A DNA stretch of 64,000 nt from Arbacia lixula (GCA_963669155.1 OZ022580.1:19903236-19967235); one strand, 5' to 3'. Shown: positions 45,938-57,522, counted from the stretch's first letter. The notes: generated by a model from the sequence alone, not told the origin. A program made the numbers and translations.

Positions 45938-46265
45938 GGAGGGAGAGAGAGACAGAGAGAGAGACAGAGAGAGAGAGAGAGAGGGAGGGAGGGAGAGAGA
46001 GAGAGACAGACAGAGAGAGAGAAAGCAGATGGAGAGGAGAGGTGAGGCATAAAAAGACAGAAAGACAAAGGGAGGAAGGGAAAGAGAGAAGGAAAGAGAA
46101 AGGGGGAGAGAGGAAATTTGGAAGAGGAGGGGGAGAGGAAGGGGAGAGGGGACAGGCAGAGAAAGACAGACAAATTAAAAGAGAGAGAGAAGTGAGAGAT
46201 GGACAGAAGGAGAGGCAAAGAGAGTGAAAGAGAAAAGGAAGACAGGAGACAGAGAGAGAGATGGT
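45882..46265. repeat. (GA)n microsatellite and GA-rich tail
   Basis: A pure GA run at about 45882-45933 followed by about 330 bp of imperfect GAGAGACAGAGAG and GGAGGGAGG-type repeats. The minus-strand frames of 160 and 207 codons are Ser/Leu artefacts, though the longer one extends about 50 codons into ordinary sequence. Confidence 0.95.
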
Positions 46266-47668
46266 ATGAGAGGATGACGAAATATTGCTCAAAGCCATAA
46301 AAGCAAAACGAGACAACGATGATGATGATGTTTTTATCAGGTTGTGAACCCAAACACTGGAGAGGAACTCGAGCTAGAGAGAAAGAGAGTACCGTAAAAA
46401 AATCATGCCTTATTACTACGACCCACTTTCTCACCCCGTTCTTGAGAAAGTTCTCAAGAAAGGTCCTCAAGAAAAGTCCTCTGTAGCTCGATTCGATCTA
46501 CTTCTCTCTCTTTTTTTGTTGGGGGCTTTGGTGGTGCACCATGTGACATGTGATCGTAAAATTTGTGCAAATGGAGAGTGTTCCTGACGTCACAAATCCC
46601 ACTGGTTTCCAAGAAGATGAGTCAATCAATGAGTGAACGATGCCCTCGATTCTGGAATTCCATTTCCTCCATCTCCTCATGCAGCTTCTTTTACCATTTC
46701 TCCACTCTGTCTATCTCAAGGTATTCTTTTCTCCTTTGATGTTCTTTTTTCCCCTTCCCATTTGAGACTCTGCCAAGTTTAAGATTAAAGCTTGGACTGT
46801 GGGCAATTGATTAGCAGCATGACCACAATATTATGACAGCATGACTGAAGGCATTTATGACATTAATGCCTATGCTTCCTTCCTTACATCAAAAACTTCT
46901 GGAAGTGTAAATTTAGTGCTCTACCATGAAATTGCCTGAAAAGTGTCTTTTTGTGCAGAAGAAATTGGGCATATATTTTTGTGGTTTTCTTAGTTATCTG
47001 AAAGGAGAACCCTTATTTCATTGTGCCCCTTTCCTTTAAGTTCAAGCAGGTTTTCTGATTCTGATTGCATGAAACAATATGTTCATATATTTATTCCCCT
47101 CTCATGAATAAAGCTGTCAAATGGCTTCAGGAAATATCTCTATACTTCTCAATTATGTCACAGCTCTGGATGATGCATAGCTAGGATGTATGCAATACGA
47201 TAGAAATTGGACAGAGCGAAAATGCTTTGTAAGGGAAAAACCAACAGGTTAGAATAGACCAGCTGTGACAACCAAGGTAAGTGGTTGCCAATGGGACAAG
47301 CTGATCCTGTAAAAGACACTGCCATCAAGTAGTCTTCAGTCACAGACTTGCTGGTTACATGGTCTCAACCATGTCTGTGATATGAGACTACAGTCTAACT
47401 GGGCCAATCAGATGATTTGTGTGTAGTAAGTACTCTTGCCCACTCAGACTCTTTGACTGACTAGGATCTCAGCCTAGAAATGAGTACCAAAGAAAAGAAA
47501 TTGATGTAAATTTTCAAGGGCCAATTTTGAAGAGGTCACACTGAATTGAGTTCTGCATTACACCGTATGAGAAAAGGGGAAAGGGGGGGGGGGGTAAATG
47601 GAAATGATATCATGTGTATTTTTTCACTGTCATACTATTGATATGAAATGTGCCAAAACATAAAGCTG
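46266..47668. other. Intron 3 segment, nothing recognised
   Basis: A GATGAT run at about 46318-46330, a GA-containing ACTCTCTTTCTC-complement patch at about 46375-46390 and a G run at about 47583-47593. No exon identified. Confidence 0.45.
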
Positions 47669-47862
47669 AAAGGTAAGTTCACACATAAGTGATTTTGCCA
47701 CTAGCATTTGCCATAATTGCATTTCTTTATGACCGATTGAGGGTTTCTTCCCCTCCTTGAAAGTTGTGGGTTGCCCATATCTAGCCCATTTCTTACATTC
47801 CCATCATGGCAAATTGCTTGCGTCAAAGTTTATGTGTTGAGCTTTGGTGTGAATGTGCCTTA
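47669..47862. mobile_element. Inverted-repeat element
   Basis: The left AAGGTAAGTTCACACATAAG and GCATTTGCCATAATTGCATT are complementary in order to the right CATCATGGCAAATTGCTTGC and GCTTTGGTGTGAATGTGCCT. Length is about 194 bp and the arms extend at least 60 nt with gaps. Only one copy is seen in the window. Confidence 0.65.
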
Positions 47863-48038
47863 TACAACGTGAACTTTTTTTCCTTGCCCTTCCTACGGGC
47901 TCATCTCCCTCCTTGTCTCCCGGCTGGGCTGTCACAACCAATCAGGTCCCAGCCTCAAAGTGGGTAACTGGCCAGTTGCATTCCGAGGGTAACGGGCGCA
48001 CAGCAGGCACCCTACGAGAGGCACTACTGGTCTCTTAA

Positions 48039-48478
48039 AGCTAGGGTTGTCAGTTTTTCAGAAGTCATGAATGAAACTCACCCGGCACGGATCAGCAGTA
48101 TTACCTAAAGATATCATGCATAAAATCTCACAGTCAAAGCTTTGCAAACCTTTTCAGGAAAAGTGAAAAACTTGTTTCCATTTACATACCCTGTTTCGTA
48201 GAGACCATGGTCTGCATTCACATACTGTGTCGCCCATGTCAGTGTGCAATACATCAGTCAGTGGAAATAGAACCTTGCGGTACGGAAAGCAGCCTTTGGT
48301 CTAAAGGTTATATGAACCAATAGGGTTTGGACGACCTGCCCTCCTCAAAGTTAAGCGATTGCTATAATTCTGCTTAAAGCCAGTTTCCAGTTGTCATATT
48401 AATTGTGAAGATTTAAACCTTCTTCTGTGATATTGACATCATTTCATTTTGTTGACCTGTAAAAGAGCCACCCTCCCT
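48039..48478 (+). mobile_element. Family C TTAA element, complete copy C4
   Basis: 440 bp flanked by TTAA at 48035-48038 and 48479-48482. Ends are AGCTAGGGTTGTCAG and GAGCCACCCTCCCT. The body follows C1 and C2: GAAGTCATGAATGAAACTCA, GGATCAGCAGTATTACCTAA, TTCAGGAAAAGTGAAAAACT and TTTTGTTGACCTGTAAAAGA. No transposase frame. Confidence 0.85.
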
Positions 48479-48482
48479 TTAA

Positions 48483-48885
48483 TACGCCTCTGTCAGACCA
48501 CTCCTACCAGTGGATGAAAACAAAACAAGGCCGTGCACTGAGCATATCCTGGAGAGTTGCTGATGAATTTGCTGTGTTTTTTGTGAATAAATCCCTTTCT
48601 TTGTTTTCTTCTCGTCCCCTTGCCTTCCTCTCTCTTCAAGATAATGGAGAGGAAGTTTTTAATATCTGTGAAGGGCTACTGCACTTTGGCCCATTCAAGG
48701 CCAGAATGTGTTTGTCTTGGGCGAGTGCCACCCATGTGTAAGTCTCATTGCTGCCAATGGATCTGTATTCCTACAGTCTAGGTGCTCATGAATGATTTTG
48801 CCTGACAAAATGTTTCTCTATGGGATTTGTGTGAATGAATGGTGAAATTATCCACAATTTGTCATGGTTCCACGGCACCTACATA
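48483..48885. other. Intron 3 segment, nothing clear
   Basis: A possible diverged family F element is at about 48785-48870 (GGTGCTCATGAATGATTTTG, then TCTCTATGGGATTTGTGTGA). A4 follows. Confidence 0.4.
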
Positions 48886-48949
48886 CACTACAGCTCAAAG
48901 GAATTGGCACGGGTAAAGGGAACCATGCCAATTCCTTTGAGCTGTAGTG
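48886..48949. mobile_element. Family A minimal 64-bp MITE, copy A4
   Basis: Two perfect 24-bp inverted repeats (CACTACAGCTCAAAGGAATT plus GGCA, and its exact complement) flank a 16-nt spacer. TA lies on both sides (48884-48885 and 48950-48951). It is the shortest family member here and has no mismatch in the repeats, so it is probably recent or a product of internal deletion of an A2-type copy. Confidence 0.93.
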
Positions 48950-48951
48950 TA

Positions 48952-49769
48952 CATATTTTATACACAAAGCCTAGTGAGGAGAATTTTTGTCTGGGACAGA
49001 AAAGGTTACATGTTTAGAGGAAGGTCTATAAAGGTATAAGTGTGGAGTATTGTCATATACTCGTCTTCACGTGATTATGTAGTTGTGGACTTTGTGAATC
49101 TTAGAAACATATTCTTAGACCTGAAAACCCAGGTTAAAGAGACTGTACAAAAGTAGTGATCTCATATTCATTGCTTTGCAGGTTTCAGGTTCTAAAGAAC
49201 ATTGCTCAAGTGAGAGTTTCACTGCTCCGACATTGTCTAGTGGGCTATTGTCGAGCACCCTCAGTTCTATGATCAAAGCTGTTTGCATTTACTACATAGT
49301 TGGGAACCAGTTGTCTTGGCAACATGCTCTTACGACGTCACACATATCTACATATGAAATAAATAGATTTGCGTGTGGATGTACGTCATTCCTTTACCAG
49401 ACAATCCACCGCTTTACTGGATGCGTGTTTATTTCTGGTGCAAAAATGCGACATCAGAGCACAAAAGGTTGGTACGCATCATCCCCGGTGGATTTTCCAA
49501 CCTATACCGGAAAAGCTGGTTAAAATTCCAGTGATTCTGGGCTTGTTTTGACAAGATCTTGTTGTTTGTCTTGGCAGCGTTAGATGTGAATACACTCCTG
49601 TATTATGGAAGTTTTCCACCTGTAGTCTATGTCTAAGACCCAAGGGTCTTAAAGAAAAGCTGGTATTGTTGTCGAAAACTAAATTCTCTGTAGTAGTTTT
49701 GCAGATCAAGTTTACTTCCTGAGAAAGAAAGTGTTGCGCTTCAGTAGAGAGACTACAGAGGAGACTACA
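48952..49769. other. Intron 3 segment, nothing recognised
   Basis: A 115-codon frame at 49176-49523 has no recognisable domain. It begins right after TTTGCAG, but lacks similarity to anything I know. Confidence 0.4.
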
Positions 49770-49917
49770 CAGGGTTAGTCACTATTTCATTCTCGTGAGC
49801 TCTTTATTCCTTGGGCGACCGAAAAATGAAATGAAAATGATTAGGTTACTGCAGCCAGGTTCATTTATTGAATATTTTGATTGAAAATACATGTACCCAA
49901 TAGACTAAAAGCCATGT
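49770..49917 (+). mobile_element. Family B MITE, right part B6
   Basis: GATTAGGTTACTGCAGCCAG then TTTATTGAATATTTTGATTG and AAAGCCATGTT, matching the right arm of B1 and B2. The terminal CAGGCTA is not preserved. Confidence 0.55.
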
Positions 49918-50835
49918 TGAGATGTGGTATCGACCTATGTATCCATGCATGCAGTGTTTCCACACACTCCACAGCCTTAAAGGAAGACTAGATTGACTCA
50001 TCCGTCCGTCAGTCACAGTTGCAGGGAACCTGTCACACAGGATCAGGTCTGATGGCTCATTGAGGGGTGTGTGTGGACACAGAGTAGACCCTCTGGTAGT
50101 CTGGCTTCTAGTCTGTCTATTAAACACATTTGTCTTGATCACCCTTAAGCCCGTCAGTCCCAAGCTATGAAAAACCCTATTAGACATTGTGTGTGTCCAA
50201 GCGACTGAGAAAGTTAACTTCTTGTTTGTTTACTCGTTTATTAAAGGTCAGGAAATGAGACTAGTCTGCTGGGACCTGTACATATGCATCATCTACCATG
50301 TAATCATGGCCGAGTCTAGATACACACAGACTAACCATCTATGTCTTTTCCTCTCTCTACATGCATGTGTGATGGAAGAAGGCAGCATGTTTAGTCTGTT
50401 TTCCAGACTGGGTTGTTGCTGCATTGCTTGAGCAAGAAATATGCACTACGCTGCAGGCTAGAAGCTTAGTGTTTGATATACATCCGGTTTGATACTCTTG
50501 TTCAGAAGGAGAGACATTTAGGAGCACAGACTACACATAGCAAAACATAGACAGGTTGACTAATATTTTCAGAGCTGTCGAGGTGAGACAGGGAGGGGGT
50601 GTGTGGGGAGGCGAGATGGATGAAGCAGCCAGTCATAGGTCTGAGGGTTGGACACCTGATGGGAAGGAGTGTGTGTGTGTGTATGGGGGAGGGGTGTGTG
50701 GGACTCAGTGTTCATAAGACACCAGACCTTGATTGGTCACAGACCGCAAACCCTGACAGGTGCAAACTTCCGCTGGCTGGCTAGGTGATATCATCATCAT
50801 TGTCATTGTCCTCATGCACTTGTTGCCCCATGGAC
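49918..50835. other. Intron 3 segment, nothing clear
   Basis: A possible family J/I-like piece is at about 50388-50435 (TGTTTAGTCTGTTTTCCAGA). GT/GGGG-rich patch at about 50590-50700. Confidence 0.4.
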
Positions 50836-50922
50836 CCTGTTCATATATGCCGACTATATGCAAAATACGCCCAACATTTGCAGCTGTTTTGCTATTATTG
50901 ATAGCTGCATTTATGAACAGGA
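50836..50922. mobile_element. Family K short inverted-repeat element
   Basis: CCTGTTCATATATGCCGACT at the left and AGCTGCATTTATGAACAGG at the right, with AACATTTGCAGCTG and GATAGCTGCA inner pieces. About 87 bp. The same CCCTGTTCATATA end appears near 63477. Confidence 0.65.
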
Positions 50923-52312
50923 TTCTCTAGAATGATGCGTTATTTGATTCCTCTTTTTTGTGAGACATTTAGCTGCTCTTTTGTGGATTAAGACCTCAGA
51001 GAAATTCAGCATTATCGCATTAAGTGAATCTTATAAGCAGAGTTCACAAAAATGCTGTACATTTCACAGCTTGTTCATCAACACTCTGGAATGTTATTTG
51101 CTAATCATAATGCTTGTATTGCTTGGCTGAATTCGTCATTATTGGAAGTTTGCTCTAGCTAGGAGCGTGATGAGAGCTCCCGTTTCCCAAATACCACAAT
51201 ATTTCTCCTTTTTCAGTGCATATGAGCTGCATTCCAAGAGGCTCGCGGAAACTTCATTACCGTCGTGCATCGGTAATATTGCGGTGTTCCGGTATATGAA
51301 TGGGGCAATGGTCATGCAGGGGGTCGGGGTTATACCCCTCGTCTTACCCCTTAGTTTGGTTTTTGATTCCCTAAGCGGTCTCTGGGATAACACACAACTG
51401 TGCAACTCCTGCCGAGGCATGTGGTGTAGGCCAACACGGTCGGAAGGGGTGCGCTGTGAGGACCAAATACTGATGAACCATTACCGCTGGTTGATTCAAC
51501 GCCAGTTTTGCATATTATCCATACAACCACTCAAATTGCATTTCATTTATACATGTATACAATACATTCTAAATGCACCATGGGTACATTACTGATACAG
51601 TTCTGCATTTCTACATGAGTATTATAGTGAAACCTGCCAAGCATCAACCTGCATAGAAAGACCACTTGTCTATAAAGAAGACTTTTTTGCATTCTGTGGC
51701 AAACGTTTTACATGAGAACTGCATTGAATTAACCTATTTATAGACACCATGTGCCGATAAAGACCGCATTTCTTATCATTCCTAACCCGTCTTTATATAC
51801 AGGTTGATCATTGTACACACAAACTATAGAGCAGCATTCTTTTTCTGACACAGACAGGATTAATGTAGCCTCCTGCTTGTTTATGTTATTGTTAATAAGT
51901 GAATGAGTGCATGCTTCACCGTGCATCTGATATTATGGCAGATATGGTGATCTTTGCTACCAAAAAGCAATCAGCAAGCAAATAGAGACAGTCAGTAGTT
52001 ACACAGACGTTATGGAAAACTTCATGATTTTTTTTTTAGACAAATTAAACGTTCTATAGGGGCAAATTTTAAACACCTCTCTGCTGTGGACAGATGATGA
52101 CTTTGCAATAAAGAGGGGGGTAAATGCACTTTTTAATTCTGTTTCTCACCCCAATCCACTCACAAGCTGTGGTTTAGGTGGTCATTTACCTAAGTGCCTG
52201 ACTGGGGGGCAGGGTTGCCCCTCTCCAGGAGCCATTGCAATCCCAGCGGGTGTAAAACGCTGCCACCACATACACCATCACACCACCATCACACCATGCA
52301 ACTCCATTTTAA
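50923..52312. other. Intron 3 segment with unassigned frames
   Basis: Overlapping frames of 142 codons (+, 51167-51595) and 93 codons (-, 51139-51420) are of a length expected by chance. A family F copy is at about 51785-51862. Nothing else recognised. Confidence 0.4.
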
Positions 52313-52515
52313 AGGGGGTATAGCTCTTTTACAAAAGTTATGAAACTTGGTATGGATCAGCGATATACCATAATGATTACATGGATGAAATCCCACTCTC
52401 AAAGCTTCCCAAACCTTTTCAGGAGAAGTGTTTGCATGTTTGCATCTGTACATTTGAAACACCCCATTTGGAAGCAGCTATAGTTTAAAATGATACACCA
52501 TACTGCCCAAGCCAG
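52313..52515 (+). mobile_element. Family C element, left part C5a (interrupted)
   Basis: TTAA (52309-52312) then AGGGGGTATAGCTCTTTTAC, GAAACTTGGTATGGATCAGC, CTTTTCAGGAGAAGTG and ACATTTGAAAC in the family C order. Homology stops where the composite foldback element begins and appears to resume after it. Confidence 0.75.
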
Positions 52516-52539
52516 TGGTGCACTGCCCTTATAGAAAAA

Positions 52540-52800
52540 TCTGCAAGCTTGCTGCAAGCTTGCAGAGTGAGCTTGCCGCAAGCTAGTTGCAAGCTTGCCG
52601 CAAGCTTGCCGCAAGCTGGTTGCAAGCTTGCCACTAGCTTGCATGGTTCCAAAAATGCAAATGAGATAACTTATTAGCCAATCAGGGCAAAGAATATAGC
52701 GCGTAACCTGCAACCTTGCTGCAAGCTAGTAAGCTTGCAACCTGCAACCTTGCTGCAAGCTTGCAGAGTGAGCTTGCCGTAAGCTTGCTGCAAGCTTACC
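52540..52800. repeat. GCAAGCTTGC-type array, left arm
   Basis: At least 14 AAGCTT-like cores spaced about 11-12 bp (GCAAGCTTGCCGCAAGCTTG), interrupted at about 52645-52705 by a spacer with AAAATGCAAATGAGATAACT. A block CTGCAA(C/G)CTTGCTGCAAGC..AGAGTGAGCTTGCCG occurs at both ends of the array. Chance frames read as Leu/Ala/Cys/Gln repeats. Confidence 0.92.
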
Positions 52801-53261
52801 AGTAGAAACTAGTAAAATACCTACTGGAGCCATCAGGAGACCAATATGAATCAAAATTAAAAATATTGATGACATATCAATTTAAATTTAGTATATGATA
52901 ATTCGAATTATGGCATATTTCCTTATCGTTTTAATCTAATCCTATCCTATCTTATATTTATTCCTATTCTATCCTATACCTATCCTAATTCCTGGTCTTT
53001 CCTTCACAGACTTTCATATATATAGCAGTACGGTTATAAGGTTCATAAGATATTGGTTACTACAACTTACATTTAAGAAGATCATTTTTGTTGTTATTAT
53101 CATTATTGTCTTCACTTAAGTAGGTGACATTCACTATTTTATGTTTAAACTTGAAATCATTACTTGGTAAAATTCCTTTTATCTGGTTAGGGGGAGGTTA
53201 TCTATTTAAAAGTACAAAATTAGGACACGTAAATACATGCATGAATATTCATGAGCATCTC

Positions 53262-54350
53262 TATTTCTATTGGTTTCTATTGGTTTCTACTGGTCTCCAT
53301 TACCAGTAGAATTCACTGGTCTCTAATGGTTTCTACTGGTTTGACTTTGTATTTTTCACACTCCTTTTCAAACCATTAGATCTCATTGGTTTCTATTTGT
53401 TTCTACTGGTTTGACTTTGAATTTTTCACACTCCTTTTCAAACCATTAGGTCTCACTGGTTTCTATTGGTTTCTACTGGTTTGACTTTGTATTTTTCATA
53501 CTCCTTTTCAAAACATTATATCTCACTAGTTTCTATTGGTTTCTACTGATCTCTAATACCAGGAGAATTCACTGGTCTCTAATGGTTTCTACTGGTTTGA
53601 CTTTGTATTTTTCACACTCCTTTTCAAACCATTAGATCTCACTGGTTTCTATTTGTTTCTACTGGTTTGACTTTGAATTTTTCACACTCCTTTTCAAACC
53701 ATTAGGTCTTACTGGTTTCTATTGGTTTATACTGGTCTCCACCAGTAGAATTCACTGGTCTCTAATGGTTTCTACTGGTTTGACTCTGTATTTTTCACAC
53801 TCCTTTTCAAACCATTAAGTTTCACTGGTCTCTAATGGTTTCTCCTGGTTTGACTTTGAATTTTTCAAACTCCTTTTCAAAACATTATATCTCACTAGTT
53901 TCTATTAGTAATGGTTTCTCCTGGTTTGACTTTGAATTTTTCACACTCCTTTTCAAAACATTATATCTCACTAGTTTCTATTAGTGTGAAAAAACAAAGT
54001 CAAACCAGTTGAAACCATTAGAGACCAGTGGATTCTTATGGTATTGAAGACCAGTAGAAACCAATAGAAACCAGTGAGATCTAGTGGTTTGAGAAGGAGT
54101 GTGAAAAAAAACAAAATCAAACCAGTAGAAACCATTAGAGACCAGTGGATTCTAATGGTTTCTCTCCTTCTCAAACCATAAGATCTCACTGGTTTCTATT
54201 GGTTTCTACTGGTCTTCAACACATTAGACTCTACTGGTTTCTACTGGTTTCTACTGGTTTGATTTCGTAGTTCCTCCTCAGACCAGTAGACTCTACTGGA
54301 CCAGTAGAAACCAGTAGACGGTCTCTACTGGTTTCTACTGGTTTCTATGG
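53262..54350. repeat. ACTGGTTTCT satellite with 70-bp period and inverted segment
   Basis: Eight forward copies of TTGACTTTG(T/A)ATTTTTCA start at 53341, 53411, 53481, 53597, 53667, 53779, 53849 and 53926, mostly 70 bp apart or 70 plus an insert of about 42-46 bp. The rest of each unit is ACTGGTTTCTATTGGTTTCT-like. From about 53978 to 54150 the orientation flips (AGTCAAACCAG, GAAACCAGTAGAAACC), giving a large imperfect palindrome. It ends with short ACTGGTTTCT runs in both orientations. Confidence 0.93.
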
Positions 54351-54984
54351 GAATTTCGACCTGGGTGGCCACAACAAACAATAATGGATCTTGATTTGGA
54401 CCACAATGGTAATGTACACTGAAATGTAAACTGAATACAGGCAAAAATATATCAACATTATCTTTAATGCAATAATTGTTTACCTTTTGGTCTTGGTCGG
54501 CATCTAGGCATGCATTCGTCATATATTAATGTTAAGTTCCATGTCACTTACATGTGACCTCTATCTAAATGAAGATAATTAGAATATTTTCAAAACTGCA
54601 TATCTATGGCAAGGGATGGATATCAGATGAATATCTGTTTTAACTCAGCTATATAGGTGATGTTGAGTTCTGGCAAGGGTCAGAACAATAAGTTGTTGGT
54701 GTCTGTATATTGTCTAGTTTCATTATTAAAACACTAAAGATTTGGTGAAGATTTAAAAAGAAAGGGGCTTGAAATGATTAAATATGATTTGACACTTTTG
54801 GGGCCAATGCATGAATTAGTGTCATGTGCTAACATTTATCAAGTAATGTACTGTGTTAATTTACAGGGTGCAATTGTGGTGCTTATGGGCCTTACATTTA
54901 CATAAATATTTACAAGCGTACGTGTGTAACCATGTTTATGTCCAGCAAGCTTAGAGGAATAAGGTTACTAGTACAGAACACGTG

Positions 54985-55375
54985 TCCTGCAAGTCTGCAA
55001 GTTTGCAGGACCTAAGATTGAGTCCTGCCAACTTGCAGGTCCCGAGGTTGCACCCTGCAAGCTTGCGGAACATGAGGCCTGCAAGCTCGCAGCAAGTTTG
55101 CAGGATATGACGTCCAGTCTTGCGAGCTTGCTGCGAGCTTGCAGGGTGCAACTTCGGATCCCGCAAGCTTGCTGCCAGCTTGCAGGTTGCAACCTCGGGC
55201 CCTGCAAGCTCGCTGCAAGCTTGCAGGATGCAACTGCAGATCCTGCAAGCTTGCTGCAAGCTTGCGGTTAGCTTGCAGCAAGATTGCAAGCAAGGTCTGC
55301 AATCTTAAATTTGTGAACGCACGCTTATTAAGATTGCTGCAAGCTCAAGGCAAGCTTGTTGCAAGCTTGGATTTC
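54985..55375. repeat. GCAAGCTTGC-type array, right arm
   Basis: AAGCTTGC and GCAAGCTT cores with TGCAGGGTGCAAC, CTGCAGATCCTGCAAGCTTG and GGTTGCAACCTCGGGCCC spacers, more diverged and more GC-rich than the left arm. Stop-free frames in several directions are artefacts of the repeat. Confidence 0.9.
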
Positions 55376-55388
55376 TGTAAGGGTGCTC

Positions 55389-55490
55389 CCCTCTCATCAG
55401 TGTAGTGGGGAGAGCTGAGAGGTTTGCTAGAGCGGTCTTGTGTCTGTTAGGCTAAAGGAACTGCTGAGTTTTGGACGACGTATCCAAAAA
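55389..55490 (+). mobile_element. Possible right continuation of interrupted family C element (C5b)
   Basis: GGCTAAAGGAACTGCTGAGT then TTTGGACGACGTATCC resembles the C4 stretch TCTAAAGGTTATATGAACCA and GGTTTGGACGACCTGCCC. The match is short, and the far TTAA end is not found. Confidence 0.5.
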
Positions 55491-56199
55491 TACATGAAAG
55501 CTTATTCGAATATGAATTTGGTTTCAGTTTAATTCTAGTTCTAACATTGTGAGGGAAGTTCTTTGATGATTAATTGTACTTGACATGAGCAATAAAGTAG
55601 GGCAAGGAGATGATGATTATGCATATCATGATGGTTTCTGACAATTCTGCATATACCGATAATCAGCAGATTCGTAATCGCCCTTCACCTTCATCGTTTA
55701 ACAAACTCCCCAAGCAGCCACGAGTGTCATTTTAAATAAATGATGCAAACAGAAGGTAAAAGAATTCCATTTCCTGTGCATCCAGCACATAGGACAACTT
55801 CTAAAAAACGACCAAGGTCAAGGACGGACAACCGTCCAACTCCAAGAAAGTCTTGCCACATTTCTGGCGGGCTCCCCCAAGTCATGCCCCTTCTTAGTCA
55901 TCATATTTGGCTGGCGATTATTGCAAAAGTTCATTCTGATCCGCATCGCTGGCTGCTGAGTGCTGATGTGTGGGAGAGAGTTGGGTGTGTATGGGGGGAC
56001 TCTGGTAATTCAATAGTAGAACAATATTTGTTACATATAGATCAACATGCCAGCTCTTCTGGGTATGAGGAGAGGAAGTTGAGGAGGAAGGAGTGAGTGT
56101 GTAGAGAGAAGATGCAGGCCAGGAGCACTATGGCCAGGAGAGGGGTACTGTGACTCTGGACTTCTGCTGACCCTGTCTCAGGCTGTCTGGCCTTTGTGT

Positions 56200-56201
<2 letters not shown>
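55491..56201. other. Intron 3 segment, nothing recognised
   Basis: A 118-codon + frame at 55740-56096 has no domain I recognise. It lacks splice signals that would make it convincing. Confidence 0.4.

Positions 56202-56233
<32 letters not shown>
56202..56233. repeat. (TG)n microsatellite
   Basis: About 15 TG units. Confidence 0.95.
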
Positions 56234-56235
<2 letters not shown>

Positions 56236-56289
56236 GGTCCAGCAAGTGCCTCTGAACTTTCAGGTCTGGAAAGCAGAGAAATGGTCCCT

Positions 56290-56560
56290 TTTCCCTGCTA
56301 TCTCTCTATTGCCTACTGCACTAACATATCTTTTTTCATAATTTTTGCATTTTCTGTTCCTTCCTTCCTCCCTCCTTTTCACTTCCTTCCCCCTCTCCCT
56401 TCCTTCTGTCCCTTACCCTCTGTATTTCTCTGTCTTTCATTTCGTCCAAGCTTTCTTTTTGTCTGACTCTTCTGTCGATCTTCTTCCCTCATTCACCCTC
56501 GTTTCCACTCCCCTACCCCTTCCTTTTCCCTCCCACCCCTCTCTTCTGTCTTATCGTGAC
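56290..56560. repeat. CT-rich low-complexity tract
   Basis: CCTTCCTTCCTCCCTCC and CCCCTCTCCCTTCC-like sequence; the open + frames through it are compositional. Confidence 0.75.
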
Positions 56561-56684
56561 ATTTTGTTGAAATATCACTCTAATTTTGCCATTCACACTG
56601 AATGTCATGAATCTCCCCTGGCCCTGGGTTGGTGTGCAAGGATGTGTTCTCAATCAAAACCTGAGGCCAAATTATTATGAAACA

Positions 56685-56901
56685 TAGCCTGGCTTACAGG
56701 CTGCTAGACATTTCTCATCAAATATAAGTGGGTTTTTTTGTACACTCCGGTCTAATGCTAACAAGACTAATAACTCTTCCATTATTCTCTAGAAGTGTGA
56801 AGAGAAGAACAGTTGGTTAACCTCAAGGAGACCTGCGTGTTATCCATGTTGTGATTGAAGAGTCAAAATTAAAAATATCCAACAGCTTGGAAGCCAGGCT
56901 A
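56685..56901 (+). mobile_element. Family B MITE, full copy B7
   Basis: TAGCCTGGCTTACAGGCTGC at the left and CAGCTTGGAAGCCAGGCTA at the right, about 217 bp. The left arm has AAGACTAATAACTCTTCCAT; the right arm has AAAATATCCAACAG as in B3. Confidence 0.85.
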
Positions 56902-57164
56902 TATGGCACTGCTGAAAGTACACATTACGCATCCACACAGTGTAGATTTTGTTTTTAAGTGTTTCATTGAGTACCCTCTGGAGAAATGACTAAAATCATA
57001 AATTAGATGCAAGTGTTTAATCTCGTGGAGACATCTTATCATATGCCTCACCTTTTGGCTAATTTTGTGGCCACTTTGCGGGAATTTCACTCCTCATTTG
57101 CAACTAAAATGACTCATTGATAGGTTAAGAATTTAAATAAAGTGAAGGGTGTGTGCCTATGTGT
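56902..57164. other. Intron 3 segment, nothing recognised
   Basis: No repeat or exon seen. Confidence 0.4.
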
Positions 57165-57174
57165 GTGTTTGTGC

Positions 57175-57206
<32 letters not shown>
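57165..57206. repeat. (TG)n followed by poly-G
   Basis: TGTGTGTGTG and related TGTG runs pass into an uninterrupted run of about 17 G at about 57189-57205. Confidence 0.9.
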
Positions 57207-57445
57207 GGAGCCTGAGCAAGCTTACAGTGATCATACATCTGGTCAGTCTGATCAATGCTGATTATAACACATGCTGGTTCCAACAACTGAATCTCGCCAA
57301 AAAACAGAGAGCAATGCATATAAGGATCTAACATGTTGGCGAAGAGAGTGGATACAAGGAGGAGAGAAGGGACGGGGTGAAGGGGGTGATGGTGGTGGGG
57401 GTGGGGGTAGGGATAGGATCCCACATAGCTGTTCATATAGACCTG

Positions 57446-57452
57446 AGAGAGA

Positions 57453-57522
<70 letters not shown>

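Larger units (their letters stand above)
52516..55388. mobile_element. Composite 2.9-kb foldback element of short-unit arrays
   Basis: The outer ends are inverted repeats: GCACTGCCCTTATAGAAAAA then TCTGCAAGCTTG on the left, and CAAGCTTGGATTTCTGTAAG then GGTGCTCC on the right. Inside each end is an array of the palindromic unit GCAAGCTTGC. Between the arrays are a unique AT-rich spacer, the ACTGGTTTCT array and another AT-rich spacer. Family C homology on both sides shows it inserted into a C copy. No transposase frame. A target duplication is not clear (CAGTG-like motifs on both sides). Confidence 0.8.

Noticed and set aside
45834..46470. Minus-strand frames of 160 and 207 codons that look like a membrane protein
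   Set aside because: Most of the length is the translated (GA)n tract. The roughly 50 ordinary codons at the start show no recognisable feature.
54951..55405. Leu/Ala/Cys/Gln repeat proteins on both strands in the GCAAGCTTGC array
   Set aside because: A palindromic unit gives similar open frames on both strands; there are no splice signals or start context, and the array is part of a foldback element.
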